A stretch of DNA of 64,000 bases from Apostichopus japonicus (GCF_037975245.1 NC_092576.1:35864611-35928610); one strand, 5' to 3'; counted from the stretch's first letter, positions 12,717 through 25,810 are shown. Notes: a model not told the origin generated them from the sequence alone. A program made the numbers and translations.

Positions 12717-14279
12717 ATTTGCAGTGGATACCGATTGATAGACTCTACTTCTACAATATTTGGACCACCTAAGTTGCAAAGTAAAGCACAGTTATTATCG
12801 TAAATTTTCCAAGGCTGATGCAGAAGTGGGTCAATGCAATGAGTAGGTTACTGAAGCGAGTAACGTATGATTGCATTTGTAACGACAACACAAAGATACC
12901 TGGAAGTAAGAAAGATATGATGAAATAATAAACATACTCCAAATATTAATACCATTGTTAAATAGTCTGTTTCCAGTTTTTGTTTAAAAGTTACAACACA
13001 GGGTTGCTTTGACAGAAATTACTAGAAGCCACTGGTGATCATGAGAACATTAATCGGTATGCTAAATCAAGTTACATTCAAGGACATTTGTCATCAAATT
13101 ATTATTTCTTGGAAACTTTTATTTGAGCTTACATACCAATAGCATTCCTTTTAGTTAACAGAAGGGAGGATGGAGTGTACAAATTATGTAAATACATGCC
13201 ATATATTAATAATGTTTGGAGATCACGTGTACAAGGATTTTTCAAAATATTACGTATGGTGACCTCAAATGAGATTTAACCTTCGCAAAGAGAGTATGTT
13301 TTTCTTCCTATCATGTTACATCCACATGCAAGTATGCTACCTGCCCAAGGTTCCTTCCTATATAAAGTGTGTTACAAGGTTGTATAATTTTGACATCGGA
13401 TGACATTTGACCTCTAAGATGACCTATTAACTCTACCAAAAAACATCAAGCTTCTGCAATCAATATGATACATCCGTATGCAAAGTATGAGAACACCCCA
13501 AGTTGCCCTTCTGGAAACATCGTGTTTACAAAGAAGGCGTCGCAAACACAACTGCGCACACAAACGCCATTTCAGTCCTTGAAGAACATTTAATAGCATG
13601 GTAATTACGTTTCAGTAATATTTATAGTTCTAACTTAAAAATAACAAGAACTGCGAAGGCATTCGTGACTGGGCGTGGCTCATCAGTAAAAAATAAGTGG
13701 ACTAGTTTGTCACACACTTCAAGTAGTAAGTTCCACAAGAACAAGCAAGTACTTGGGCATGACCCAATCTAAGGTTCCCGAGTACTACCTCGGATATTCC
13801 TCGGAAGTATTAAGGTATGCTTTTATACAAACTGAACGATAGCGTTATCTTAATTATGTCACTTGAAGTTGATGAGTTTCTACATATGTTCAAGACAATG
13901 AGTAAAGTAAGAAGGAGACCTGGATAAATAACTTGAAATTCCATATGCAGTTCATTCGGGAAATTAATTGTCAGCTGAGGTCAAGGTAAAAAACGCGTTA
14001 AAATTTAGTTACCCGGTCTGTGGCGTAATTACCATGCAATGTTGCAAATCCTATCCAAAAGCTTTTGGAATATAGCGTGTGTGCTTTTAGTGGGGGGGGG
14101 GAGGTGGGCAGGGGGGTGAACGCTTTGAAAGGTGATATAATACATGTTGAATCTTGCATTATGATGGCCAATATTTGTCTCTCTGGCTTAGCCTCTCGTG
14201 ATGCCCTTAAAGAACAACTTTTTGCAGCATCTTAATCCAAAAATAAATCAAAGGCGGCATACTATCCCATCCTCAGACA
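12717..14279. other. Upstream region of the TRIM gene; no further gene
   Basis: AT-rich sequence. I see no convincing TATA element or coding exon. A poly-G run lies near 14092-14101. Confidence 0.5.
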
Positions 14280-14700
14280 AAGTCGTGATCCTCAGAGTGT
14301 TTTATAACAGTCACGAAAACCTTCAACGCAACACCCTTGTAACCCCACTGACAATCTGTGACTACTCTCATAACCGCCCAGTCTTATCCCGGTGTTCATA
14401 TTGTGTATATTGTTTTTCCATAACGCCACAGTACATTTTAAATAGTATCAGTAGTATCAGTAGTATCTGTATGGTACCGTTTGTGTATGTAAAGACACTG
14501 CGTGGGTATATTTCCATTCTTCCGTCACTCCCTTGAATGGCGCCATCAACCACACTATATTAATTGCCGGAGAAATTCCGGGTACCGCACCCTTTTCATA
14601 CGAAGGACGAACAGTACGACATACGTTGTGTGCATATGATCTGTAACCTGTGCTGTATGAACGACGCTGTATGCTACATAGTAAACACACACGCCCAGCT
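14280..14700. repeat. Dispersed repeat family 1, copy C
   Basis: This shares the blocks around aagacactgcgtggg, ggagaaattcc and tgtgctgtatg with copy A at 5305-5745, in the same orientation. Open frames on both strands within it differ from those in copy A, which argues against coding function. Confidence 0.55.
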
Positions 14701-15428
14701 ACCGCCGCTGAAGTCGAAATCGCTGAAATGCTATATGTTACTTTTAGTAAAAAAACATAAGAAATGGATGTTTGAAAATTTGTGAATGACGTGGGATGGG
14801 GTTATGGGCAAGGAAGGAACTTTTAATAGGTTAGGATGTTTGTTTTTTTATATTTTAGTATGACGCATGACACTTCAAACATTGCATTTCCTCAGAATTT
14901 TCGTCGATTTCGTATGGCCTAGCCTACATGTGTCATGTGTGAAGAAAATAAGAACACTGTTATATAATATGATGTCTTACAATGACAGTGTAGAACATTG
15001 GCGCAGATCAGTCTTGGATAATGGTGGGGACGCATGTCTGTTCTCTTATACTATCTAAGCGGAGCGCGACGATGGGTTCGCGCGTAACAAATATAACTCC
15101 CAGATCGACGGAAATAACACTTCTCTGACCCAATGATGCTCCCTCCTTAAGTAAATTTAGATATCGTTGCTTAGAAATTTAGTTTGGGGAAATACAAGGG
15201 CGTCTGCAGAAAAAATATAAAGGGACAAATAATCCAAGAAGAGTTTTGTTTACGATGGGTCTCCCAGAACAAGTATAGACTGCCGCAAATGCGATTTCCG
15301 TCCTTATATTAAAAACTTCAGATATAAAATTAAATGAGAACTGCTGCATGTCATTTGCACAATGCTGGATCAAACTGCACCAAAGTGCAATATAGGGGAA
15401 ATATAATGCAGCGTTTGGTTAAGACAAA

Positions 15429-15462
15429 TTGGTGGGGACACGGTATATAACGTCCCCACCAA
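15429..15462. repeat. Hairpin with 11-bp perfect arms
   Basis: ttggtggggac at 15429-15439 and its reverse complement at 15452-15462 flank a 12-base loop. A third copy of the arm word follows at about 15466. Confidence 0.8.
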
Positions 15463-15739
15463 ACATTGGTGGGGACGCGTCCCGCTGTCTCTACCAATTT
15501 TTGGAAGTCGGAACTAATAACGTAAAACTTTGCACTACACGTAATGCTTAAGAAAATACTTACCTTCAAGTATGGCTGTGTACGTAGTAAATGCTTTATA
15601 ATATTACGGGCTGGTTATTCTCCCTGGTAATTCCCCTTTGCTGTAAAATGTCTCTGAAAATCGTAGGTTTATTTGCCTTTATCAACAAAACGAAGTCCCA
15701 GGATTTAGGAACGTCTTTCTGATCTTGTGATATTACACA

Positions 15740-15748
<9 letters not shown>

Positions 15749-15813
<65 letters not shown>
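15749..15813. repeat. (TA)n microsatellite
   Basis: About 65 bases of uninterrupted TA. The frames crossing it on both strands are artefacts of the repeat. Confidence 0.97.
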
Positions 15814-15815
<2 letters not shown>

Positions 15816-16199
15816 TTGCCAAAAGATGCTTGGCAAACAGACCACTGAAAATTTAACACCTTGTTCATGGCATATAAGGTGTGAATGGACATACACTTGC
15901 CCATTCAAGCGAGGATTACAATTGAGCAAAGTACTGTATCTCGAAAACCCGTCGTTGTTAGAGTTCAACACTGTAGCCACGGGGTATATTGAGTGGGTCA
16001 CGGCAGGGAGTTGTTCATAATGACTCCCTAATCAGAGGCCCGGCTTAACTGTTGTGAACTAGAACAACTGTATTTGCATACACCTACGTGTCTTTGTGGT
16101 GTGTGGTGTGGAGAAGTTCTTTGTTACCGCAACTCTTTTGAAGATATTTCAGTCACGATCGTGAGGAAGCCAGTTCTGCGTTTGGTCCTTTTACGTAAA

Positions 16200-17012
16200 C
16201 CGAAGCTAGGCTACATTTATAAACAGTATTCTAGCTACTAGCTAGCATGCGCCTGTAATATAAACGAAGAAATTGAGACTAAAACCATCAGAGATTACCC
16301 GATTGTCAATCACGACTCACGTCTGTTCCGGACGTGACAGAGAATACACAGAGTCATTGATTGGTTAAAATTGAACATGTCAACGTTACTGTATCCTCAC
16401 CTAGCTAGTGAAATTTTACGAACATACGGTAGATTACGAAGGCACGATTAATCTAACGAATACAATGTTCGTCTACCATTGCACAAATGTAACATCCCCT
16501 GGTGTGTTAAAAACTGCTTGGTCGATTTCCTGGCCCTGGTTAATCAACATTCAAATCTTACTATACGCCATATACGTACGGAGCAGCTGACTTTGGAAAC
16601 TAACAATGACCGTGTAGTATAAATATAGTGACATGTCATTACGGGCTAGCTGTTCTTTCCCGAGATCACCAATTAACACCAAGTCGTTGCAACTTTTTCT
16701 GCAAGATGAATTTAGGTGAAATGCGTTCAAATGTTACCTGTCTTGTTTAATTGGAGAATAATGAACCAAAATACAGAATTTTACGTATTTTTTGAAGAAG
16801 TATGCTTCACAATGAGATATATTTTCTGTACGGGCACATACTTAACTGTTCGTTGCCACGGCTCTTTGCAAATCTGGGTCTGTATATTTGTCCTGCTAAG
16901 CCAACCTGTGAATTTAAGATCGCTACGAAGAGTGTATGTTCAGCTGGCATTCCCCAGCCAGCCATGTAGACGATGGAGCGGGCTAGTAATTATAATAGTG
17001 TAGCGCGCATGC
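16200..17012. repeat. Dispersed repeat family 2, forward copy
   Basis: An inverted, diverged copy lies at 33597-34400. Landmarks shared in reverse complement are aagagtgtatgtt, agctggcatt, gagcgggctagtaat and, near the end, the self-complementary word gcgcgcatgc. At the other end both share a block around tataaacgaagaaa. Probably a transposable element; no coding frame is kept in both copies. Confidence 0.65.
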
Positions 17013-17737
17013 ACACTACAATAACTATGAGGAGAATGTTGTTAGCAACACAACAATACCATGTGAAGCCAGATGATTCTGATACTGAAGGACGAACGAA
17101 GTTTTACGTCGCAAGTTATGTTAAATATTGAGGAATTAAACATCCTACTTTGTTTATTTCATATAGGTACAAGGCGACATATTCAAAACTACTAAGTCCT
17201 TTTCTTAGGTCAGGCATTTTCGCAACTTTCGATAGAATATAGAAGATGTATTAATTTTAGGGTTTCACGTAATAGTGTGATCATTTGCAGCCATGGTTGA
17301 ATGGTTACACTCGCTATATGTCATATTGTTTATTCTACTTAAAATTTTAGCAATAAAAAAGTATGGAATTTACAACTATTAACAACTTGCTAAGTCGGAA
17401 TCACCGACTCTTAGTTTAGACCAATTATTTGAGATTTTCACTGTTATTTATTTTCTTTGCTGAGGAGTTGGGTGACGAACAGGGTAAATGCATCGGTATA
17501 TGGGGTAGGGGAGGGTTGACTGGATAACATGTAATGGCATCAGTCATCCATACAGTCTGAACAATAACAAAGATTGAAAGTCATTGCCAACACGGTGTTT
17601 ATAGTCTACACCAATTCAGTCGTCCGCAATAAATTTCTACAAAATATACATATATAGATATATGTATATGTATTTATATGTTTAATAGAAATCGTAGTGA
17701 GTTGGAAACATCCATAACAGTAAAGAACTTCCAACCT

Positions 17738-17806
17738 CTACCGGGATTCGAACCCCGGCCTCCCGCTTTATATGCGGACACCCTAACCACTAGGCTATGG
17801 ACGCTG
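17738..17806 (-). mobile_element. tRNA-derived SINE head
   Basis: The minus strand carries an A-box (tagcctagtgg at 17787-17797) and a B-box (ggttcgaatcc at 17744-17754), the internal RNA polymerase III promoter. An anticodon-like stem (CCGC/GCGG) encloses ATATAAA. The acceptor stem does not pair and the T-arm has a mismatch, so this is a tRNA-derived element rather than a working tRNA gene. Confidence 0.7.
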
Positions 17807-18454
17807 ATTGTATGTCCAGAGGTTCGAAACCGGTAAGGAAAGTCGTAATTCCACTGTAGGTGAATTCGTAATGACGTCATTACGCTGTTATATCCCCTCC
17901 ACCAATGAGAGCAATTATCTAGCAATTTGATTACGTCATTAATGACGTGACGGAGAAATGTAATAAAATATTAGCTAATTCTTTGAATTATAAAGCAGAC
18001 GGTCCATACCTAAGAGCTTTATAAACTATTGCTCAAAAATTGAATATTGACAAATAAATTTCTTAAGGAATTTTGCAAATCGATGTTTTTACATGCAAAT
18101 ATACTGTTCTTGATAAAATGCGTCTTTTCAAATAAAAATGAGTTTTTGGTAGGGATTTAATTTCGTTCTTTAATCTTCTTCTTTTCTGGTAATGTAAGCT
18201 ACGATTGACTAACAAACTAACAAATTAAAAATGATACAAATGATTTAAAGTCACTGTATGGATATCTTCATTTCGATTGATGCTTTGCTGTATATGATCC
18301 CTTTCTTCTTTTTAATTTTTGATAGGTTACTCCCATCCTTTAAAATTAAAAGGAATCAATTATGGTTCAATGAAGAATTAAGCACCAAATTAATGAATCA
18401 TGAGCACCGGTGTGTCGGTAAATTAGTAGTTGTCACGTGATGCATAAACACGTA

Positions 18455-19468
18455 TTACTGCCCACGATCTAAATACCATATCCCATGTTTCCTGAACATC
18501 GCAATCTTTTCCTCACCTCTGCCTAAATGGTTCCCGTGTACTATATAAACCTTGTTAGCGTGGTCTGTATGCCAAGTATCATTGAAATACTGTGACCCCA
18601 GCGGAAATAATTCATATCCTAAATAATCAACTTTAACCTTCACTTCCGGTGATCTCAATAACATAGCAAGAGCGTTCTGGTCGGTATACACTTTCTCGGA
18701 GTAGGCTAACACTTGAATCCACCGTAGCACCAACTCGATGACACGCGGGATCGACTTCAAGTAGAAGAAACACGGACAGGGAAAATTTGGTTCTCGACCT
18801 TGCGCTATCCAAATGTCAAAATGTTGATAATTCTTAAATATTAAAGGTAATGGGTCTTTTATCCACACGGTATCGACATCCGATAGTAGAACATCGCGCC
18901 CGTTTTTCAGTAAGGTATAAATGTACACGGTTCTCTTCCGTATGATCTGTTGATATGTCGGTATGTTCCTCCCTAGTCTTCCCGGTGTGATCAAGTCGGA
19001 GGACAAAATAACCCTAAATTCAGAATTGGAACGTCTTGCAAAATACGAGAACGTTTCATTGTCTTCTGACATTAGCGTGATGTTATAACGGACTCTGAGT
19101 CGTCGCAGACTCTCTAACCAATTATCCATTATTGACGCGAAATTCGAGTTGGTCGTAGTTAGGATGACGAAAGTTGGTGGCGTAAGACCAGTTCTTTTAA
19201 CCACAGGTAAAGCAAACGATCTTTCTATATTTTGATCTAACATCTTCTTTAGCGAATTGATACTGATCGAATTCTGTTTCAATTTGGCAAGAGTTGTGGG
19301 AAAGTTAACTGAACATTCTGGTCCTGGACAGGATCGTTTTACTTCCGGTCTGACTTGGAGTAATTCTGACGGCCGCAAAAGAAAAATCAAAAAGAAAACA
19401 ATGAAATAGGAAGGGAATACTGTATTCGAGGAGTTACTTTTAACATGGAGGTTGTGTTTATTTTTCAT
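18455..19468 (-). CDS. GT77-like glycosyltransferase (nucleotide-diphospho-sugar transferase family), type II membrane protein
   Basis: A 337-residue product. A short basic N-terminus is followed by one hydrophobic segment (about residues 17-31), the signal anchor typical of Golgi glycosyltransferases. The lumenal domain starts near residue 95 (PPTFVILTTTNSNF). It carries the metal/nucleotide-sugar motif SDVDTVW at 196-202, a YTDQNALA segment at 261-268 and a C-terminal VHGNHLGRGEE segment near 310-320. This layout matches the nucleotide-diphospho-sugar transferase family (GT77), whose plant members include alpha-1,3-xylosyltransferases acting on fucose. The animal homologues are poorly characterised, so donor and acceptor here are unknown. 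I chose the ATG at 19466-19468, which keeps the anchor near the N-terminus; the frame extends seven codons further without an ATG. A broken paralogue lies at 8402-8962. The gene appears intact and single-exon. Confidence 0.88.
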   Translation of the reverse strand: MKNKHNLHVKSNSSNTVFPSYFIVFFLIFLLRPSELLQVRPEVKRSCPGPECSVNFPTTLAKLKQNSISINSLKKMLDQNIERSFALPVVKRTGLTPPTFVILTTTNSNFASIMDNWLESLRRLRVRYNITLMSEDNETFSYFARRSNSEFRVILSSDLITPGRLGRNIPTYQQIIRKRTVYIYTLLKNGRDVLLSDVDTVWIKDPLPLIFKNYQHFDIWIAQGREPNFPCPCFFYLKSIPRVIELVLRWIQVLAYSEKVYTDQNALAMLLRSPEVKVKVDYLGYELFPLGSQYFNDTWHTDHANKVYIVHGNHLGRGEEKIAMFRKHGIWYLDRGQ

Positions 19469-19489
19469 AACTGTCAATTTTGGAGTCAA

Positions 19490-20189
19490 GAGCGTTCATA
19501 TGAAAGAGGATGGTCCTGAGGGAACAGTGAAAATTAAACTTGTCCAAGTTTCACATCAACGATTTCCTATTGATGTACAGACGTTAGGGGCCTGCGTTGA
19601 ACATTGGATAACATCCACATCCGCAATCATGTGGGGAAAAATACGCATCGCATCGCAGTAAACTCTACATAATTCGATTGGTACGCAATACCGGCCACAC
19701 GTTATATCTGCGCGCTATGCGCGGGCCGCAACACTTTATGAGGATCCTGTGAAATTGGAATATGGCATAATTCGGGGTATATTACCAAAGATCACAGAAA
19801 GAGTTTAAAGTAGCTGCTCAGTTGAAATATCCTAACAATATAAGCAGGAAAAAGCTAAGGATATTCAGGTTTTGCGCCAAGCCTCTAGATAAAGTCCACA
19901 AAGTGAAAAAAGCCGCAAGGCTTCGATGACCGCATTAATTGAGTTAGATATATTTTCATCGACCACAAAACAAACTCGATCGAAGGCCCGGTGGACCGTG
20001 GACCTTTGGCCATTTCTATACTCGGAACTTATACCGTTACTGTTTAAATGTTTTCAGGCCAAGATATAGTAGATGATTATGCTACTCATGCAGTATTCGA
20101 AAGGTACTACCCCTATATCTCCTCCGTCATACTTATTCTCTAAAGTGAAGACGATACTGTCGGAAAACTACGCAAAACGTACAAGGCAA
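19490..20189. other. Upstream of the GT77-like gene; nothing recognised
   Basis: A GC-richer patch lies near 19690-19740 (cgcgctatgcgcgggccgc). I could not identify a promoter element or an exon. Confidence 0.45.
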
Positions 20190-20960
20190 GTTGTGAACAC
20201 AATGAGTCCTTTATAGCAGCATTTTGCGTCCTTTTCTATGATTTTCCTCAACCTCACTGATTCCACTTTGCCATAACGACATACATAACTAGCTAATCTA
20301 TTTATATTTTACTTCAAATGGTGGGATAAAAGTCGAAAAATTTGCAACTTTCAACTTTGTTGTTCTCCAAGATATTTTCCGTTGGGAACCCAATAAACCT
20401 CGCCCATTATATGAATATTTAAACACTACGAACGTCATTGACAGATACGTAATATAACACCACGCTTGATTTGTGTACAGTCTATATGGCAGTTGTACCA
20501 GGGAGTTGCATAACAACTCCCTGGTACAACCAACGCGAAGTCTTGAATCTATTTTTAGCAACGGCTCATAACTAAACCTGCATCTCTGATTGGTTGAATT
20601 CAAACTAGTGGGTTTGGCGGAATTGTATGCGATTAATTTTAACTGTGAAATTTGTCGAGGACACTCTTCTCATTTATCGACATAAATCGTTAATTACTCG
20701 CTAATTAACGCTCTTGGCAGGGTGAAACTTGGATGGTATCTTAGATTGCTGTTTTATGATTGATACATGTAAAAAAATCGATGCACATGTTAAAAAAGTG
20801 GAAAAAAGCGACCCAACGCAAAATGCTGCTTTAATAGAGAAGCAGTACAATACCTCCATCCCTACCCAGCTCTTGACGAACCGACCCAAGTCCACCCCAC
20901 CACACGGTAACACCCCGCTCACTTGAGCATTGTCCCATTCATAGGAACGGGTATGGCTTT
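20190..20960 (-). mobile_element. Dispersed repeat family 3, third copy, inverted
   Basis: Its reverse complement aligns with the tandem copies at 49835-51847. Shared blocks include tttaaatattcatat, aagcatggtg/aagcgtggtg, gagccgttgct and attaatcgcat. The part at about 20745-20830 matches 49670-49775. It is probably a non-autonomous DNA transposon. The open frame through it (20701-20964) is weakly preserved, so I leave it uncalled. Confidence 0.65.
20492..20530. repeat. Perfect 17-bp inverted repeat with 5-base loop
   Basis: The arm gttgtaccagggagttg (20492-20508) is followed by loop cataa and the exact reverse complement (20514-20530). It sits inside family 3 but is absent from the two copies near 50 kb, so it may be a nested insertion footprint. 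Confidence 0.9.
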
Positions 20961-21000
20961 CCATCGAAGTTAATTTTAGAGACCGTTAACTGCCGCTGAT

Positions 21001-21004
21001 TGTA

Positions 21005-21053
<49 letters not shown>
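21001..21053. repeat. (TA)n microsatellite
   Basis: About 50 bases of TA with one TG interruption near its start. Confidence 0.95.
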
Positions 21054-21055
<2 letters not shown>

Positions 21056-24001
21056 TAATAAACACACACAAGTAGAGGGTGCAATACCTATTTTACAACT
21101 ATAAAACAGTGATCCCAATTCGGAGAGTACCAAGAATACACGTCACAATTTTCACTTAATGAAGATTGAATGCATCTGACACCATCATTCATTACCTTTA
21201 TCCTCTTTTAAGATGTCTACCCGTTTGTCTCCAGGTGTCGGTTTCGTTCTAATGACGTAGGTAGAAGCAATTATAGCAACCAGCAAAAGTGCTTGAAGAA
21301 ATGCAAGGTAAAAGATAAGTCTGGTTGTGGCCGCCACAGTCATGATTGCCTGTAAAAGAAACATTTATACATTGCAAGTAATAATCAAATATAGTAAAAG
21401 GAACGTTCCATCGAATTGTGTTAACGTGCTTTACTTTCGTGAACAAGAATATAAATATTTTAATCAACCAGTTAAATTGTTAGCCGGATGAGGAAGGGAA
21501 AGGGACATGGGAGGTGAGCAAAGATGGAGAGGGAGAGGGGACAAGAGGAGGGGAGAACGAAAAGATTTTGAGAGGGTCGAGAAGAAGGATATTAGTCGAC
21601 GGAAGCTGTGGAGAGGATCGTTTATGCATTTCTCAATCTATTTCTACACATGGTAACATTCTGTCATTGTCTTTCGAGTACTGATCCAGATTATAGCCGA
21701 CGTTATCCTTTAGAGGTGAACAGATTGCTGCACTCACAGAGAAGATGGAAGGGGAAGATGGGGAACGAAGAGAGGAGAGCGGGGAGGGAAGGGAATCGGA
21801 GGGGAAGGGGAGGGGAGTGAGTCGGAGAAGAAGACAGGAAATAGATAGTCGGCGAGGGGATCTTGGTGATTGAATCGCATCTATGCAGTTATCCCTACAT
21901 TAGTTCACGTGATAACATATCTTAACATGATATTGCCTTGCGATTTCTCATCCACAATATACTTCCACGGTTTCTGCCGCACTTATTGGGCACAACGCTT
22001 TGTGTGGCTTTCGTATTAGCTATAAATCACTAATTGAAGGCTAAAATGAGTGGACATGTGCACATTTTAAGGATTTATTAGTATGTTAAGGGCTTAAATT
22101 TTGATATCATGTACAACATACATGATATACAAAATTGATATAAAGCGTGTTACTTCCCTCATATTTTATTTTCTATTTTATTTGGGTCACCAAATTATCA
22201 GAACATCCTAAAGTGACGATGCCGATGGAATAGTTATTATTTCACTATGGCCGGCAAGAATAAGTTATAGGCCATATTTTGGCCTAAAGTTACACTTTAC
22301 CGGCTATCAATACATTTACGCTAAGCCTTCTGCTATCTCAACAAAAAAGTAAATTTGTGTAGTCTTACACACTAAAAAAAAGAATAATCTTAGGTTAAGT
22401 GTTGTACGGTATGTCATAGAAATTATATAAAATTTACCCATTTTTGGGAATTTAAGTCACGTGTGTATCCATAACTCACGGTCCACAATAGAAGTTGACA
22501 ATGATGTCATGATAACAGTAATTTCGTTTTGTTGTTGTGGTTTGTTATGACGTTTTTTTTTTTTTTTTAAACTATCGGCAAACGGTAAACATCGGCTAAC
22601 GGTAAACGTGCCCGTCTGTCTTCTACTACTGCAGTCTATAGACTAATTCCCTGCATGTTAGATAAAACTACCAAATTATAGTTATGCCTCCCGACGTTGT
22701 ATTTTAACGATTGTATGTAGGCCTACAGCTACAGAACTGTCCGTACAAACTAATACGAAGCAAATTAACATTTGCGATAGGCTATTAGTAACTGTAGGCT
22801 ATGATTCATACAGCCAAATTGTTATGCTTAACTGCAAGTTTCAGGACGCAAATAGTTTTCCCTTCCATAAGTCGACGCGCCCCTTCCCCACCTCCCCAAC
22901 CCGACTGCGAAAGCTGCATATATTAAAGCCCACTAATCGAGTACTTACGTACACCTACAATTACTCGAGTAAGCTTGATATACAATGAGCCACAGTTCAT
23001 TTAGTTTCGTCTCCAGTACAGTTTCCAAACACACATGTTCAACAATGATACATATATACCTGTGGAAACTTACATAAGTTTGTGTAGAGCCTCGGTCTGA
23101 TTTTAAAAATCATTCGTTGGTGTCTATGGTGATGCACGTGACACAAATCATTAAGTCTTTTCGTCTTAATAAAACGCCTATTTCTCCGCGCTGAACTGAA
23201 TACAGGTACCGCGACTATTTGTTGTTCGTCCAACTTGCACAGTAATACATGAACGAGATATGTATATAACTAACTCCAGTAGCCTAACAAGTGTTATCAA
23301 CTGTTCACTTCCAATGTGTTGTCCTACATGCACACGTTGAACTTGTCCATAGTACGAACTCCTACCCGTTGTCTCAATTAAGAGATCGATCAGTTTTTGA
23401 ACAGGCCAATGATTTCTTTGCGATTATCCAATATTCAATCCAACAAAATACCAAAACAGAGAAAGGAAATTAAAATTCACTGCTCATTGACAAGATGTCA
23501 TCATAGCGTTACAAAGTTACAAAATGCTATCTGTCGTCTGCATACTTAGTATCAATAGGTTACTAGGCACCGATTATCGATCGGGCTACTTCACTATAAG
23601 ACGTCCAAGTCTTTGCTCTACGCTGTTGAAGGTTCTGCTAATAATATAGACAGTGACTCGTTTTCCTGTGTGGTGGTGTATTACACAATATTTACTTTTC
23701 CAACCTTGTAGCTAAGTATTTACTTTCATTTGCATATTAACATAGAGCTGGTAAACAAATGACAGAAGAAAAGAAAAGAGGAGATTGCTTGTTGACTGAG
23801 TCCACTTTATGACCGCTTTCCCGCATTGTCAGTTTAAGATATACAGTCAGTCACTAGACAACATGCAAGGATTTAAGCATGTGGTAAGTTATTGACAACC
23901 GTATACGGCTAGTGAAAGTGGTGCGTGTACCCACCCGATACTCATGGCTTGTATAGTCACTATATACTAGCCATGGGTATCGTCTACCTTGCTCTACGGA
24001 G
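21054..24001. other. Gene-poor stretch
   Basis: Contains purine-rich low-complexity sequence near 21480-21830 and a poly-T run near 22553-22568. I see no supported gene. Confidence 0.5.
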
Positions 24002-24058
24002 AGCCAAACGTTCCGTAAATGTCGAAAAGAAAGTTAAGTGTCAAAGTTAAAAGAAAAG

Positions 24059-24157
<99 letters not shown>

Positions 24158-24360
24158 TCCAACTTGATATAAACATGTTACAATTCCATTATGAACATGT
24201 CGAAACAAAATACAATATGTCATTACGTCCATCAACATGTCAAATTCAACATAACCTTACATATTGATATGGAATTGTAACATGTTTATATCAGATTGGA
24301 CAAATATTAATTAACTTTGGCGCTTCACTTTCATTTTCGACATGTATGGAACGTTTGGCC
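24002..24360. mobile_element. Foldback (MITE-like) element enclosing a (TA)n tract
   Basis: The left arm begins gccaaacgttcc at 24003 and the right arm ends with its reverse complement at 24348-24359. Inside, the arms keep matching (cattttcgacat against atgtcgaaaa), and an inner pair includes gatataaacatgttacaatt and its reverse complement. The left arm is interrupted by poly-A then about 75 bases of TA (24075-24152), which appears to have grown after insertion. There is no transposase frame, so the element is non-autonomous. Confidence 0.8.
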
Positions 24361-25283
24361 CTGCGTACCTCTCTACTCGCAGAGATATGAGTTGGCCCTG
24401 CCATATGAAGCCTATGTAAAATAGCTGGTGGAATTTGGGAGGGGGAGGGAAGAGGGAGGGGGATGGGGGAACAACTTATCTAGGGAAGGTGTTATCACAT
24501 GCGAGTGTCACATGTGAGGTAGCAAAACGTAAAAAGTTACTCTTAACATCCTAACACCGAAGTAAATCATGCACTGTGTATTTCGTACCTGAATTCCACT
24601 GAGACCACTTTTAGACTGAAACAAACATTACAAGAAGAAAATAAAAAGAGAAAGAGTGAAATAAAGAAATAGAAGCCAAACGAAAACAGACAACATGTCA
24701 TTTACAAAGAAGAGAACTTTTAAATATTAGTCGTAGGGGGAGGGAGGGGGTGAACAAGATGATTTATGAAAACAGATGAGAGATAATTCATGAAACTTAT
24801 CGACACCTTTTTAAAGGAATTGTCTGGTGCAAGATTTTGATACATTGTCCTTGTAGTAATTATTTTTCTCTTTCTAACCATGTAAAAATTGTCCCCATTC
24901 GACGTTTTCTTCTTGTAGAAATCTGGTTTTCAAATTCACCAGTTTCTCACCAAAAGTACCGTTTGTTCGAACGCTTCAATATGGTGATTGACGTAGTGCT
25001 TGCAGATAGGCAAAACAGGCGACTTGAAGTTAGCACTCCCAATTCCGCAGCAAATAAACTCACGTGTAAGCACATTGGATTGCCTCATATATATAACGTA
25101 CATACTCGCGAACGTATATACTACGATGCTCAGTTGGTGTACTTGTATAGCGTTACACATAGTACACTCACACTCAAACCATAGTTCATTAACTGTTCTT
25201 CGAAATCGCTGAAATAAACTTCACGGATCAAATTAATAGTAAAAGGAAACTTGTAAAGTATTCGTTAAACCGAAAGATGAAAC
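24361..25283. other. No gene recognised
   Basis: Purine-rich low-complexity patches lie near 24430-24470 and 24735-24760. The frames at 24837-25212 overlap on both strands without recognisable domains. Confidence 0.45.
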
Positions 25284-25284
25284 T

Positions 25285-25810
25285 TGGCGGAATCGATGTC
25301 ATCGCAGAACTGTCCAAATGTAAACGTTATAGGAGCCTTTACACGCGAACATTCTTCGCGCTGGAGCTGGATACCGCGATGTATAAACAACGAAGAGCCT
25401 GCTGTTAAAACTTATCTTGTGTTACACAAAGACCACGAAACCACCGAACTACTACATATATGGCAGCCTAAGGAGTTTTTTAAATCATATCTAATTTATA
25501 AGAAATTTCACCGGAAATTATTGAAGAAATTGATCGAATCGTTGTCAGAGCAGAATGTAGCAATGAGAAGCTTAGGCTTCGCAGAACTGTCCGATTGTCA
25601 ACGTTTGAGTATAGCCTACATGCGAACATTTTTCGCGTTGGAGCTGGATAGCGCGATGTATAGCCTGAACAACTCAGGGTCTGCTGTTAAAATTTACCTT
25701 GTGTTACACAAAGACCACGGAACCACTAATCAAGTACATGGCGGCTTAAGGAGTTTTTGAAAACATATCTTATTTTTAAGAAATTTCACCGGAAATTAAG
25801 GAAGAAATAT
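25285..25810 (+). repeat. Tandem duplication, about 277-bp unit, two copies
   Basis: The word gcagaactgtcc recurs 277 bases apart (25304 and 25581), and similarity continues through tgttacacaaagaccacg to aagaaatttcaccggaaatta. One open frame crosses most of both copies (25284-25760), giving a protein with an internal repeat around YLVLHKDH. The frame has no ATG at its start, and the second copy leaves frame early. I read it as a repeat with an incidental frame, although a short-lived gene fragment is possible. Confidence 0.7.

Noticed and set aside
17738-17806. Functional tRNA gene
   Set aside because: The acceptor stem does not pair, the T-arm has a mismatch, and the anticodon would be unusual; better explained as a SINE head.
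25284-25760. 158-codon plus-strand frame with internal repeat as a gene
   Set aside because: No ATG at the start, and the internal repeat simply mirrors a DNA-level tandem duplication that breaks frame in the second copy.
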